DNA from: Liopterus haemorrhoidalis
Lineage: Eukaryota; Arthropoda; Insecta; Coleoptera; Dytiscidae
Assembly (NCBI GenBank): GCA_963971575.1
Contig: OZ020616.1
Coordinates: 7,363,934-7,427,933 of the forward strand
Length of the DNA: 64,000 nucleotides
Reading direction: 5' to 3'
The notes under the pieces were generated by a model, which saw nothing but the letters and a program-made list of their open reading frames with translations, was not told the DNA's origin and did no database searches. The translations under genes and the position numbers were made by a program. This document shows positions 52,876 through 63,660 of this stretch, piece by piece. Numbering within the stretch: position 1 is the stretch's first letter; every line of letters starts with the position of its first letter.

Positions 52876-54471
52876 CAGTCTTGGACAAATGTATGGAGCA
52901 TTCTACGTTTTATTGAATTTTAGGATTATTACAGGAAAAAGGATAAATAAAATAATATATAGAACTTTTAATGACAACTTTGATCAAAATTATTAATATT
53001 TTGTTGTACCTCCTCGTGCTTTAATTACCGCACGTACCCTTTTAGGCATACTGTCTTCAAGTTTTTTACATACATCGCATTGTACATTGAACCATTCGTC
53101 CACAATAATTTTCTTTAACTCTTCTTTAGATTTGCATTTGTAAATAGACACCTTGTTTTTCAGAACCGACCATAAATTTTCAATTGGTGATAAATCTGGT
53201 GACTGGAGGGGAGGCATGCAAAAAGAGGCACATTGTTTTTAGAAAATCATTCATTTGTTGCTTTGGCTTTGTGAAAAGGGGCATTATTCTTTTGAAAAAC
53301 ATATTCTGGATTGTCTTCATCAAATAATTTTAATGTTGATGGCTCCAAAACTTCAATAAGCATGATAATATAACGACCAGAATTCATGCAGGCCTCACAC
53401 AAAAAGATTTCGCCTAAACCACTTGCAGACATGCACCCCCAGATCATGATGCTACTACCACCAAATTTGACCGTAGGGATAATGTAGTCGGTATGAAAAA
53501 CTTCATCCGGCCTATGGCTTACAAATATTGCTCCAGGTTGTCCAAAAAGCTGATCCACAAAAGAAAAAAACAAACCTTAATTTCATAAATTTATAGTAAA
53601 TTAAATTTTACATTGTTAGTGCAATAATTGCTTAGAAATATTTTTTTTTGTTAATTCACATTAAACTATTACAATGATTATTTCTATATTGGACTCATTA
53701 GACCAAATGATTTTTGCCCATTCATCAAGTGTCCCATTTACATGTCTTTTGGCCCACTCAAGGAGAAGTTTTTTGTGTCGCTCGGTCAACAGTAGATTTC
53801 GGCGAGCTCTTCTTCCATGCAAATTACGTTCCACTAGACATCTAATTGTTCTAGAAGAAACTTTTACTTCTCTATGCTCCCACAGATCACCAGCCAGCTC
53901 TTTTGACGATATTGAACGTTTACGAAGAACACTTCTCTTTATAAAAAGATCATCTCTGAAAGTGGTTGCACGTTTTCTTCCGGTTTTTTGTCTGTTTTCA
54001 TAAGCATCAGTCTCTTGGAACTTTTTGGTGGTAATTTGCACGGCTTTACTTGAACACTCCATTTTTTTTTTTTTTTATTTTCATTTACGACTGTCCTTGT
54101 GATTGGAGCAATATAATTTGACTCCTTTCTGCCACAGTGAGTTCAAGATTTTTAGCCATAATACGATTAAAAATATTCACTTGAACTCAATAAAACAGTG
54201 TTCACTTCAAACGCATGTGTAATAATGATCCAAGCCCTAGTTGTTTATTTTTATGTAAACAAAACGTAACAGATCTGAGTCTGCATTTATTTGTATTTCA
54301 AGATTTATCATAACTCTGTTTACATTTGGGTTATCTGGTTAGACGTACGTCTTTTAGAATGTGTCGATGATATTTTAAAAACTTTTGTCAAATATATACA
54401 AGTTCCAATGCACATAAATATAGCTGTTAGATTTTAACTGCATGGGTGCTCCATACATTTGTACAAGGCTG
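52876..54471 (-). mobile_element. Full-length Tc1-like element
   Basis: CAGTCTTGGACAAATGTATG at 52876 has its complement (CAGCCTTGTACAAATGTATG in inverse) ending at 54471, flanked by TA (52874-52875, 54472-54473). The length of 1596 bp is normal for an autonomous Tc1. The transposase is on the minus strand (54162 down to 52993). Confidence 0.92.
52993..54162 (-). pseudogene. Tc1-like transposase with two catalytic Asp changed to Asn
   Basis: It starts MAKNLELTVAERSQIILLQS near 54162; a stop follows QGQS. The DNA-binding region continues ECSSKAVQITTKKFQETDAY, RQKTGRKRATTFRDD and SSRTIRCLVERNLHGRRARR. The catalytic domain reads WAKIIWSNESN, where the family has SDES, so the first Asp is Asn. 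After ~90 bp of AT-rich sequence come FVDQLFGQPGAIFVSHRPDE, GGSSIMIWGCMSASGLGEIF and VFQKNNAPFHKAKATNE (family QDNAP, second Asp is Asn); then SPDLSPIENLWSVLKNKV keeps the third residue (Glu), and SMPKRVRAVIKARGGTTKY ends it. Both changes are G-to-A type. One stop and frame breaks add to the inactivation. Confidence 0.88.
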
Positions 54472-54474
54472 TAT

Positions 54475-55100
54475 ATTTAAAAATTTCTGTACTTTCTTGA
54501 CTGATATCTATACTATTAAGTTATTGAACGATATCATTTTTACAACAATTTTTTCTACAATTAAAAATATCCTATTAAATAGATGAAATTTCGGTGAAAA
54601 TGTTGATTGTTAATAATTTTATTTCAGATTGTTAATTTTGTACAAGAAATAATCTCTGGGGCTTATACGCAGCGTTAATGTCTTTCTTGTGTTCCGATGC
54701 ACCATTTAATAATTCCATTGAATTTTTAAACATAGTTTTTAAATATTGTTTATTAATTTGTTTGTAATAATATGAATGTAAATGTATATTTGTGGTTAGT
54801 ATTACTCGTACATTAACTGGTAATGGAACTAACCACATTATGATAACAATCAAAACATTAGCCCATAAAATCTAGTTATGTAATCCGTTATATTTTTAAT
54901 CAAATACCATTTTAGAATGCGGGTCTCTAGTGGGTCGCTACATTAATATCCTGTTTTCAATAACAGCTCATTAATAATGATTTTAAATTAGGTGAAATTT
55001 ATTCATATAGAGATGAACATTTGGTATGGGGTAGAATATATCAATAGCTTGTTAAGAACCTATTTATTATATTGAATATATTTGTGTATTAGTCATATTA
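54475..55100. other. No gene recognised
   Basis: AT-rich, no supported frame. It lies between the Tc1 element and a SINE head. Confidence 0.4.
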
Positions 55101-55104
55101 GAAC

Positions 55105-55194
55105 AGACGTGGCTCCGTGGTAAAATTATTGCCTACGGAGTACAGGGAAGCGAGTTTATTGCCCGGACTCTATTGAGTCTGATATGTAGTAACA
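55105..55194 (+). mobile_element. SINE head fragment
   Basis: ACGTGGCTCCGTGGTAAAAT and ATTGCCTACGGAGTACAGGG match the tRNA-like head of the SINE at 4648 (TGGCTCCGTGGTAAGACGG, TTGCCTACGAAGCACAGGG). The B box has decayed (GAGTTTATTGCCC). It is cut by the mariner that follows. Confidence 0.65.
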
Positions 55195-55196
55195 TA

Positions 55197-56396
55197 TACA
55201 GGTCTGAGAAAAAGTTCGTGGCGTTTTTTTTAGTAAAATTCAACTGGTTTTGTTATAGTGTGAAAATGAATTTATTTAAACCAAATATGCTCCATTATTA
55301 TCGACAATATTTCGCCATCTCTCGGGTAGAGCCATGATGCCATCTGTGGTTTCTGGTTGAAAAACTGAATCAAGTGGTTTTCACAGGCTTCTTTTGAAAC
55401 CAGCTTAATTCCATTGAGAGAATTCTGCAGAGATCGGAATAGGTGATGGTCAGAGGGTACTATGTCTGGACTATACAGTGGATGCAACAAAATTTCCCAA
55501 CCTAGGCTCTCGCAATTTTTGACGGGTCATCAAAGAAGTATGTGGTCTTGCGTTGTCATGATGAAAGACAACACCTTTCCTATTATTCAATTCGAGACGT
55601 TCTCTTTCAATTGCCTGGCGTAATCTCTCTAGTTGTCCACAGTAGAGTTGAGAATCAATCGTCTGACTAACTGGAAGTAGCTCATGGTGGACGCTCACCT
55701 TGTTCGGCGTCAATCCTCGCTTTGCGAACGCTTGTGACGGCTGCTCACCATCCTTTGTCCACGATCTTTCACGCTTCCGATTGTCGTACGTGATCCATTT
55801 TTCATCACCGATTATGACACTTTTCAGAAATGGCTCGATTTCATTGCGTTTCAGCAGCGCATCGCAAATGTTAATTCGGTCTATCATGTTTTTTGCCCTC
55901 AACTCATGAGGAACCCATATATCGAGCTTCTTTTTGTAGCCAGTTTTGTGATCAATGCCTAGCTCAGTATCAATATCGACACTGCTTATATGGCTATCTT
56001 GCTGGACTTTTTCAAGAATTCCATCAGCTTTTTCACTGATTGGACGACCAGAGCGTGAGTCATCTTTCACATTAAAATTACCAGAACGAAATCGAGAGAA
56101 CCATTTCCGCGCAGCAGATTTTGATAAAGTACCTTCACCGTACACAGCAAAATTTTTTTTTGTAATAATATTGCAAAATATAGCGCAAAATTTTATTACT
56201 TTTCTCCATTTTCAAACGCAACCAACTTTCCAACCACTGCACAAATTTTGATGTTTAGACACTCAAAGTAACGCTCGAACTGTCACCTTTCCAACGAGCA
56301 CTTAGTGGTATCGCTGCGATCTGTGTTTCTTGAGTTATTTGCAATTGGCGCCGTCTATCGGCAAAAACGCCACGAACTTTTTTCCACACCGACATT
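55197..56396 (-). mobile_element. Mariner element with inverted ends
   Basis: Near the left end AAAAAGTTCGTGGCGTTTTT (55211-55230), and near the right end its complement AAAAACGCCACGAACTTTTT (56363-56382), are followed outward by ~12 bp of weaker inverted similarity. The exact ends and TSD are uncertain by a few bases. The transposase is on the minus strand. The right end almost touches the next mariner at 56399. Confidence 0.85.
55272..56145 (-). pseudogene. Mariner DD34D transposase, frameshifted near the third Asp
   Basis: From 56145 the minus strand reads SAARKWFSRFRSGNFNVKDD and SRSGRPISEKADGILEKVQQ (HTH), IDTELGIDHKT, WVPHELRAKNMIDRINICDA, LKSVIIGDEKWITYDNRKRE (first Asp) and VVFHHDNARPHTSLMTRQKL (second Asp). 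A frameshift near 55480-55490 then gives LLHPLYSPDIVPSDHHLFRS (third Asp) and LQNSLNGIKLVSKEACENHL. The first ~40 codons are absent: upstream of 56145 the sequence decays (56146-56230). The three catalytic Asp survive, but the frameshift and truncation prevent a functional protein. Confidence 0.85.
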
Positions 56397-56398
56397 TA

Positions 56399-57259
56399 CG
56401 AGGTGTGTAAATTAAGTAACCGGACTGGCACATTATCTTTGATCTGGCAACATTTGGAACACGGGACTTGCAGAGGCGGCAGGTGAACATGTGATAGGCC
56501 TTCAGTACGAGTTTGAACTCGCTAGAGTAATTTTGTTGTCCGTAGCAATTTTTTAGGTGAAACATTTTTTTATAATGCGTTCTAAAAATGAGTGACATTA
56601 ATTTTGAGCAACGGTGTGCTATCAGGTTTTGCTTCAGACTTGAGGAACTTTTAGAAAACTTCAGCAGGCCCACGGAGACAGTGTTTTGTCAAGGACTCAG
56701 GCTTTTTGGTGGTTTAAGGCATTTTCAGAATGAAGAGAGTTGATAGAATCACGCAGCGGAAGGCCTTCATCTTCAAGAATCGATGAAAATGTCGACAAAA
56801 TCCGGGAACTTGTGCGTTCAGATCGTCGGTTGACAGTCAGAATGATCGGGGAAGAGTTGAATTTGACTCACACTACTGTTCATCAGATTTTGACCAATAA
56901 AATGAGGATGGTAAAAATTTGCGCAAAAATGGTTTCAAAAACCATTCACAGTAATTTCATTAAACGAGTTTTTGGCCAGTGAAAACATTCCTGTGACTTC
57001 TCAGTCTCCTGTTTGCCCTTGGGTCCTTGTGACTTTTTCCTCTTCCCAAGATTGAAAAATCATCTCAAGCGACGTCATTTTGGGACACTCGAAAACATTC
57101 AAACGTCCGTAACCGGCCAACTGAAAGTTATTCCAGTTCCGTCTCCAGCGCTGTGTGGCTCATCAAGTATGTTATTTTGAAGGAGACAATATTAAATTGT
57201 AATTCTATTCGAATATATATATTTTTTTAATCAGTCCGGTAACTTTTTTACACTCCTCG
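56399..57259 (+). mobile_element. Mariner deletion derivative
   Basis: CGAGGTGTGTAAATTAAGTA ACCGG at 56399 pairs with CCGGTAACTTTTTTACACTC CTCG ending 57259; TA flanks both (56397-56398, 57260-57261). The plus strand keeps the N-terminal half of a transposase, INFEQRCAIRFCFRLEELLE (56597-56660) and ESRSGRPSSSRIDENVDKIR, ELVRSDRRLTVRMIGEELNL, THTTVHQILTNKMRM, then jumps to PLGPCDFFLFPRLKNHLKRR (third Asp region, about 57012-57070). The segment with the first two catalytic Asp is deleted. Confidence 0.88.
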
Positions 57260-57261
57260 TA

Positions 57262-58190
57262 TTCGCTAATCATTTGTTGATAAATTGATCTGTGTGTATT
57301 CAATAGTTAATTAAGCTAGTTTTTCCCAGTTACACGCAAAATTTTACGTTGCATCATTGCTTCAGAAAATTGCACATTTCAGAAATCACCACTAACACTT
57401 AAACACGTCGCACTCAAATAACAATATTGTCACGGGGTGAATTCAAGAACGGAATCTTTTCTACAAAATTTATTATATAATATTAATTTACATCAGACTA
57501 CAATTGTTGGTCAGAATGGCTGCTGGTGTTGTCCGTTAGAAGCTGATGTAAGTCTCGTTCTTGCCCCGGCTTCTCCAGGACCGGTCGAACCACCCCAGGT
57601 ATCCGCACGAGGCGAACACGTGGAGAAGCCTTGTAGACGACACTCACATCTCGTGTTGGCGACTTCAACAGCTGGGCTGGTCTTTGGGCAGCGTGCTCAC
57701 AAGAATGAGTACTGCTTGACTACCAAGAATGACTAACCACGACTCTATTCCTTAAGGCCATTTTATAACTGTTAACCAGGACACTATGGCTTCAGGTCCT
57801 ATCTGAATTGTTTTGGAAACATTATTCATTTGTGTAATTGTTGGCAGCAATTAAAGACCATAGTCATCACAAATGAATAATGTTTATCAACACATTAGAA
57901 TGCAGTTGAAAACTTATGTTGACAAACACGCAACACTCTGCACATTCTTTAATTCCCAAAACCGTATGTCAGCAGCCTTGACCTTCACGGCTTAAAGGCC
58001 GCTCAAGGAATTGGGACATTAGAACATAATTATACCATAATTGTAACAATATCACGAAAACTAAACGAGATATCAACAATCCAAGAACATGTGGCCTCTG
58101 TAACCTCAGTATCAACATGTGGTTACAGAAGAGGTTATACGCAACGCAATGCTGCCAACTGCATATCACTAAATATCCCTGTTGGCGCGG
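57262..58190. other. Unassigned, less AT-rich stretch with an 18-bp inverted repeat
   Basis: AAACATTATTCATTTGTG at 57817-57834 is complementary to 57868-57885 (18 of 18, loop 33). The open frame at 57437-57736 (99 codons) has no recognised domain. The stretch begins with TGTCACGGGG (57429) and could be part of an LTR, but I find no second copy, no TSD and no primer-binding site. I leave it unassigned. Confidence 0.35.
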
Positions 58191-59082
58191 ATTTATTTTT
58201 ATTTTGCTGAATTAAAATTTTGTTTGTTCTGTAACTTATATAAACAGCGTGGTATATACTATTTTAATAACATTGTTACATCGTTTTTACATTATTTTCA
58301 TTGTTTCGGGGGCATATCAGCTTTACACCCATATTTTCCGCTTCACTTTGTGTTATTAAAATATTATAATCAGCTTACCTCTCCCACATTTTAATATTGT
58401 TAATGTAACCGTGTTAAATATTCACATAATACTTCATATGTTGAATCAAACAATTTTTTTTTTCTAAGTTGTTTATGTTAATGAATTACCCTTTTTATAT
58501 ATATAGGTACATGTATCAAAATATTCAATTAAGTAAATAAATATATTAATTAAATAAATTAAATTAATAATATTGATGAGGTTAGTTTTTGGTAAATAAA
58601 TAATATTTATTTTGGGTTTTATATGATAATTAATGTATTTTTAATTAGTTGATAGAGGGTTTTTTAATTAATCAGCTTTTAGGATGAAAATTTTATATTG
58701 ATTATACAAAAAATGTTATTTGTATTAATGCGATTGCATAAATGTATGTGCATGGAAGAAGATAAACACATTTTAACAACATTGTAGATAAATACAATCA
58801 ATTTATAACAAGAATCAACGAGTAACTATTTTTTTTTTTTTTTAATTATTTATTTGACCTCGGATATTGCATCCATAGTCACTTATAGAGTAACTATTTG
58901 TAATAATATATTACCAAACCGAATAGGAAATGTTGCACTGGACGCAGAAATTAGTAAAAATGCTGATAAATCGAAAAATATATGCAATAACCAATTGTGA
59001 ACTTTTGTATTATGGAAGACAGGGAACAACCTTAAATTTGGAAGATTCTACGTAATATAATACCTAGTCAATATTAAAAAAA
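58191..59082. other. AT-rich stretch, no gene
   Basis: Very AT-rich with homopolymer T runs (58450, 58829). No frame or repeat shared with the rest of the window. Confidence 0.45.
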
Positions 59083-60084
59083 TTTAAGTGAAGTGTGAAT
59101 TTCCACACATTTCAGGGTTTTGCAGGTATTTAAGAAGCCAACATAATACTGGATGTCGAGGTATTTTTAACACATCAAAATCAACAATTTTTTTGATAAT
59201 CACTTTTATTCGTTATTTGAGAACTAAGAGCTTCCATTTTAACAAAATTTAAGTAATTTGCCAAATATCCCAGCGTTGTTTTCTGCATTTGCTTCGTATT
59301 CAAGTCTTCAATAGATTAAGAAATATTTTACAGTATAGAGCCTAGTGTGGTGTGGTGTGAGTAACTCAGTTCGCAACTATTAAAAAAGTATATCATTGTT
59401 TTAATATTTTTAATTCCAAAAAAATACACGGACTATCTTAGATAAAAATACAAAAAATCCATAACATTATTAGCCATAATTTAACCATGAATTAAAAAAA
59501 TAATTAATTTTTCAAAAACACAAAAACTGCCATATTTTTCAGAAACACAATGTGATCAAAAATTCCTCCGTAAGTTTCTGGCTCAGATCAATATACATTA
59601 CCCATAATTTTTTCAGATTTTTGGTTTAACTCTCTTTTGGTAAAAGGGTGCGGGACTAGAACTTTTGCACATTTTTGGCTTAATTCGTGTTAAAAGAAAC
59701 GAATTTTAAAAAACTATCTATTGTTCCGTAATCTTCGTCATAAGAGCTTTATTTTGATACCACACAATAAATTTTAAAAAATATTTTTTTTTATCAACCA
59801 CAAAAAAATTCGACATTATTCGAAATATTTATTTGCTCAAAAATTCCTGTTGAGCTATTTCGGTTCCCATCAATGTTCATTACGGAGATTTTTTTTAGAT
59901 TTTTAGATCAAACCCTTTGGGAGATAGGGTGGGGGACAAAAGTTTTTTTGACACATTTTTGGCAAAAATCGAATAAAAAATAATTGATTTGACATAAATA
60001 AAAATTTGTTTGTTGATCCACGCATTAAAAGGTTTTTTTTTTTTTTTTGTATGCTAAAAATATTTTTTTTTTATTAAATACATA
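59083..60084 (-). mobile_element. Repeat family B, 3' portion of a split copy
   Basis: The inverted 3' terminus is TTTAAGTGAAGTGTGAATTT then CACACATTTCAGGGTTTTGC and AGAAGCCAACATAATACTGG. The body holds blocks shared with 26740-27171 and 38440-38826 (GATAGGGTGGGGGACAAAAG). It is interrupted at about 60084 by a LINE and continues at 61277-61455 with the 5' end. Confidence 0.75.
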
Positions 60085-60090
60085 ATTATT

Positions 60091-60127
<37 letters not shown>

Positions 60128-61076
60128 TTTATTGATCCTTTAAATACAGGACTGCATGTAGGATATGTCAGTACATGAGTTTACAATTTTACAAAGATCT
60201 TGATCGGTAATACAAGTTATGCAATTATCAAAACAACAAAATCATATATTAAATTACCCAAAATTAATGTTCCCCATTGGCATGACAACACCAGTCCTTA
60301 CAAATTTTCAAAAATTCATTCATTGAGTATACACAATGCTCTATAAGAAATACCTTAATCTTCCTCTTAAATACAGCAAACTGCGTTTCATTTCTGACAT
60401 GAAATGGCAGTGAATTAAATAATTTAATACCAACAGTTTTTGGTGATTTTTTTGTCAGTTCCAGCATGTTTGCTGGAGTTCTAAAACAATCTTTTCCTCT
60501 GGTGATATATGAATGCTGGTTCAAATGGCGCGCAAAGTATATTTGATTTTTAAATACATAGACCAGCAACTCTAAGATGTAAATACCAGGAACTGTTAAT
60601 AATTTGTATTTTACAAAAAGTGGTCTGCATGATTCAGTGCGTCTTTTGTTTGCTATACAACGTATTATTTTTTTCTGGGAAATAAATATGTCATCTGCCA
60701 TAGTTGATGATCCCCAGAAGCATATTCCATACTTAAGCCTACAATAAAATTGTGCGTAATAAAATTTAATAATTGTCTCATGACCTACAATATTTTTTAA
60801 ATTTTTTATTTGAAAGTGAACTGAATTTAATGATTTTAGTAGTTTTTGACAGTGGGCTTTCCAACTTAAATGTTCATCTATGTACAGGCCTAGAAATTTT
60901 GTTTCATTTTCTGATTTTAGATATTCATTATTTATTTTAATATTTAAATTGATTTGATTATTACTTTGCAAGGTTCTAAAGGTCATATAGTTAGTTTTGG
61001 AGGCATTTAAGTATAATTTATTAAACAGGAACCAGTTGTTGAGTTCATGTATAAGAGGGGTTATTTTTTCATTTAT
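60085..61076 (-). mobile_element. 5'-truncated LINE with (ATT)n tail, inserted in family B
   Basis: On the minus strand the coding part (to 60264) is followed by a ~135-bp 3' UTR, an AATAAATATT signal-like end and an (ATT)n tail (complement of the AAT run at about 60092-60125). The 5' end is truncated within the RT and coincides with a palindromic MITE at 61079. Confidence 0.8.
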
Positions 61077-61082
61077 TACCAT
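60264..61082 (-). CDS. Reverse transcriptase C-terminal fragment (open frame)
   Basis: 272 codons, open. The first codon lies in the adjacent MITE (complement of CAT at 61080-61082), so the start is accidental. Visible blocks are INEKITPLIHELNNWFLFNK, LYLNASKTNYMTF (the 'N..KT..M.F' block after the catalytic core), ETKFLGLYIDEHLSWKAHCQ, IIKFYYAQFYCRLKYGICFW, IISQKKIIR-like FISQKKIIRCIANKRRTESC and GIKLFNSLPFHVRNETQFAV, ending VYSMNEFL. It is a Jockey/CR1-like RT tail. The YADD core and everything upstream are absent. The intact frame over 270 codons suggests a fairly young insertion. Confidence 0.82.
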   Translation of the reverse strand: MVINEKITPLIHELNNWFLFNKLYLNASKTNYMTFRTLQSNNQINLNIKINNEYLKSENETKFLGLYIDEHLSWKAHCQKLLKSLNSVHFQIKNLKNIVGHETIIKFYYAQFYCRLKYGICFWGSSTMADDIFISQKKIIRCIANKRRTESCRPLFVKYKLLTVPGIYILELLVYVFKNQIYFARHLNQHSYITRGKDCFRTPANMLELTKKSPKTVGIKLFNSLPFHVRNETQFAVFKRKIKVFLIEHCVYSMNEFLKICKDWCCHANGEH

Positions 61083-61274
61083 GAGTTCAAAAAGTAATTA
61101 TATAAGGGTTGGCTATGAAAAAATAAAATAATGTCTACTGCAAGCTTTATATAACAACAAATAACTTATGACAAAAACAACAGTGATGACAGTTAATTAA
61201 TTCTAAAGCTTGCAGTAGACATTATTTCATTTTTCCATAGCCAACCCTTATTTAATTACTTTTTGAACTCATGG
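61079..61274. mobile_element. Palindromic MITE, TA-flanked
   Basis: CCATGAGTTCAAAAAGTAAT at 61079 and its complement ending 61274 head ~75-bp arms (through AAGGGTTGGCTATG and AATGTCTACTGCAAGCTT) around a short AT-rich loop. TA flanks both sides (61077-61078, 61275-61276). Half a copy lies at 24853. Confidence 0.9.
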
Positions 61275-61276
61275 TA

Positions 61277-61455
61277 TTTATCTCGGGATGTGTTTTTTTT
61301 TTTTAACTCTCAGTATTTTTCATATATGTGGGTCAAAGTGTTGTATAAGCATGCTAAATTTCAATTTTCTATGTTAACCCGTTTGGTTAAAATTTCTACC
61401 GTACAGTCAGACAGAAAAACAGACATATGAGTATAAGGGTCATACTTACGAAACG
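61277..61455 (-). mobile_element. Repeat family B, 5' portion of the split copy
   Basis: The plus strand shows TATGTGGGTCAAAGTGTTGT, ATAAGCATGCTAAATTTCAA, a degenerate CAGACAGAAAAACAGACA tract and GTATAAGGGTCATACTTACG, i.e. the family-B 5' end inverted. With 59083-60084 it forms one copy. Confidence 0.7.
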
Positions 61456-62039
61456 CAAAAAATTGTAATTTTTTCCTTAACCTATATAAATAATATCCAA
61501 ATATACATTTTCGTAATTCCTTTTCAAAATCATTTATTTTTTCCTCTGCTATTACTTATCTTCTGGATTTTCTTTTTTGTTTCACCTTCTAATTTATCAT
61601 GTTCAGAAATATGACAAGTTAAGCAGATGTTAAATCTATTTTTTTGTTGATATAAAAATTTCAAACGAAAAGTACTCATGCATATTAATTTTTTATAAGT
61701 CTTTAAGGATTACTCGCAACATGATATCAAATTTATGTTGAATGAAAAAAAATACGAATATTGTTTTTCATTAAATATTTAAAAAGGGAAAAATTAAATT
61801 TTCACAACCGTTTTATGAATTGTGCTTGATCGTTTATTCATTTATTTTAGCATGATGGAATGTATGTAGAAGCGTATTTACAGTAGTGGTAAAAAATCTT
61901 GTATAATCCTACAGATTTTACGTTTCTCAAATTTTGTTGTTGTTTACATCGGAATTTTAAATATTTCTTTGTATAATAATGTTTCCTAAATGTGTTAGAA
62001 TTCATAAACAAAGTGCAAGTATGAAACCAAAAATTCATA
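61456..62039. other. No gene recognised
   Basis: AT-rich stretch between family B and a LINE relic. The small minus-strand frame 61847-62053 lacks features. Confidence 0.4.
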
Positions 62040-62860
62040 CTGGAGTCAAACAAGGAGATCTATCTCACCTTTGCTATTCAACCTCGTGCTGAAGATGGTG
62101 CTACGAAAAGCCCAACATATCAACCACCGTGGTCTACAACCCAATGGGTACCACCAGTTTATGCAAATAATCTGATTAACATTTAAAATAAGAGTCTTCA
62201 ACCTTATTTAACAATAATATACGTAACTAATCTTATTGATGTCGAAACTCGTAGAGTATGACTCATTATAAATAATGAAAAACACATCTCATTGTTAGGA
62301 GACGCAGTAATGAAACCAAGACCAACGTAGAAAATAATGTCAACACTTTTGAAAGAACTTTGCTTTCAAATACCTGGGCACTACGATGAATCAGATAAAT
62401 CTAATACAGCAGGAAATTACTAACATAATTAAAACTGCTAATGCGTCGTATTTTGCACTTGATCCTCCCTTCAAAACGAAACTCCTGTCCAGAAACACTA
62501 ATATTAGTTTATACTGAACTATAGTACATTCAAAACTTATGTATGGCTCTGGAACATGTTCCCTAAAAAAGCTTTAATCGCAGAATAGTTTTCGAAAATC
62601 AAGTATTGCGCCAAATATTCGGTCCCATTCAAATTTATGGTGAATGGAGGATCCGCAAGAACAAAGATGTCTGAAAACTATACTAAAGGCCGAGTATCAC
62701 GCAAGAACTGAGAGATACGCGATTACATTGGAAAGGACACGTGTTGCGGATGAAGAGATCAGCTATCTGAATAATTAACAAGTATTGGTATACAGGACAC
62801 AAGGAAATACCTGATAATTAACATATCAAGGTGGAAGATTTATGTGAGCGAGGGGTTTCT
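62040..62860 (+). pseudogene. Decayed LINE RT, plus strand
   Basis: TGVKQGDLSLPLLFNLVLKM then VLRKAQHIN (about 62042-62130) is the RT 'G+.QG...SPLLFNL.LE..LR' block. Farther on, KLMYGSGTCS (about 62535), RRIVFENQVLRQIFGPIQIY and GEWRIRKNKDV (about 62580-62675), and TQELRDTRLHWKGHVLRMKR (about 62700-62760) are C-terminal blocks. Between them the catalytic YADD is not recognisable. Stops and frameshifts are many. The family is distinct from the Jockey/CR1-like relics elsewhere in the window. Confidence 0.7.
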
Positions 62861-63237
62861 AAGGCTGGCGTCGTTTACCTTCTCTCAGCCAGTTTCTCCA
62901 GTTATTTTTATCTTCTCATCCTCTATCTTTCAGGAATCCGTGGTTTTATCTACTTCAACTCGCCACGATCTTCTAGGTATAATTATCTTTCTTCGTCTTA
63001 TTGGGCTCCAGTCTGTCACATGGATGGATAAATATCTTCCTTCGTTTGCTCTCCTAAAATGGCCGTACCAGATGAGTCTCTTTTTTTATATTTATATTAA
63101 AATGTTCTTTTCTACATCCATTCTTCTTTTTATTTCTTCTTTTCTGATCATATCATTTCTTTTAGCCCTACAATATCTTCTCCAATATTCCATTTCCTTA
63201 GCCGTGATTCTATTTCGAATCCTTTTGTTTTAAAACT
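62858..63237 (-). pseudogene. LINE RT C-terminal relic, minus strand
   Basis: From 63237 downward the minus strand gives RIRNRITAKEMEYWRRYCRA, RNDMIRKEEIKRRMDVEKNI, then KKRLIWYGHFRRANEGRYLS, EPNKTKKDNYT, a stop, and KIVAS...; the end is NNWRNWLREGKRRQP and a stop near 62860. 'K+L.WYGH.+R....R' followed by W...D+....R.NWRLG-type residues is a LINE tail. Open frames on the plus strand here (62831-63233) are shadows of it. Confidence 0.7.
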
Positions 63238-63274
63238 TGCTATATAAGGTTTTTGCAATTTAGCCCTTATAGGA

Positions 63275-63385
63275 CTATCGGTTTATATATGAACCGCGAT
63301 TTGTATACTCTACTGGCCGAGCGGTTTATATATGAACCGCGGTTTGTATACTCTGCTGGCTGAGGGGTTTATACATGAACCACTG
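63275..63385 (+). repeat. 43-bp tandem repeat with internal palindromes
   Basis: CGGTTTATATATGAACCG (a palindrome with arms CGGTT/AACCG) occurs at about 63279 and 63322, with a decayed GGGTTTATACATGAACC at 63365. Each is followed by TTTGTATACTCT(A/G)CTGGC. The period is 43 bp, two complete units plus a partial. It lies ~280 bp upstream of the piggyBac-like coding sequence. Confidence 0.8.
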
Positions 63386-63660
63386 TTTTTGTTTATTCTT
63401 TCTAAGCGCTAGCGTCATTAGTAGAGAACGGATATTTCATTTTAGAAAATAAAGTTTAACCTTGAGCCATAGGCGTAGATATTAAAAGTAGAATTTTATC
63501 TTCTAATTCGGCAGTTTTATATTGTCACTTGAAGGGACAGCTTGTTATAGTTTCTAAATAAATATAAAATTGCGGCGGCTGTGAGATTTTATGGAGTAGT
63601 TAAAATTTAATTGCTACAGTTGTCCATCTATATCTAATCCGAGAAAATTAATTTGAAGAA

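Noticed and set aside
53674..54003. 109-codon plus-strand frame
   Set aside because: It is antisense to the DNA-binding part of the Tc1 transposase.
55700..56251. Plus-strand frames of 69 and 98 codons
   Set aside because: They lie antisense to the mariner transposase encoded on the minus strand.
57429..58170. Solo LTR beginning TGTCACGGGG
   Set aside because: I could not find a matching CA end, a TSD, a primer-binding site or a second copy.
62831..63233. Hydrophobic plus-strand frames that might look like a membrane protein
   Set aside because: The minus strand of the same interval reads as a LINE RT tail; hydrophobicity follows from the complement of Lys/Arg/Glu-rich codons.
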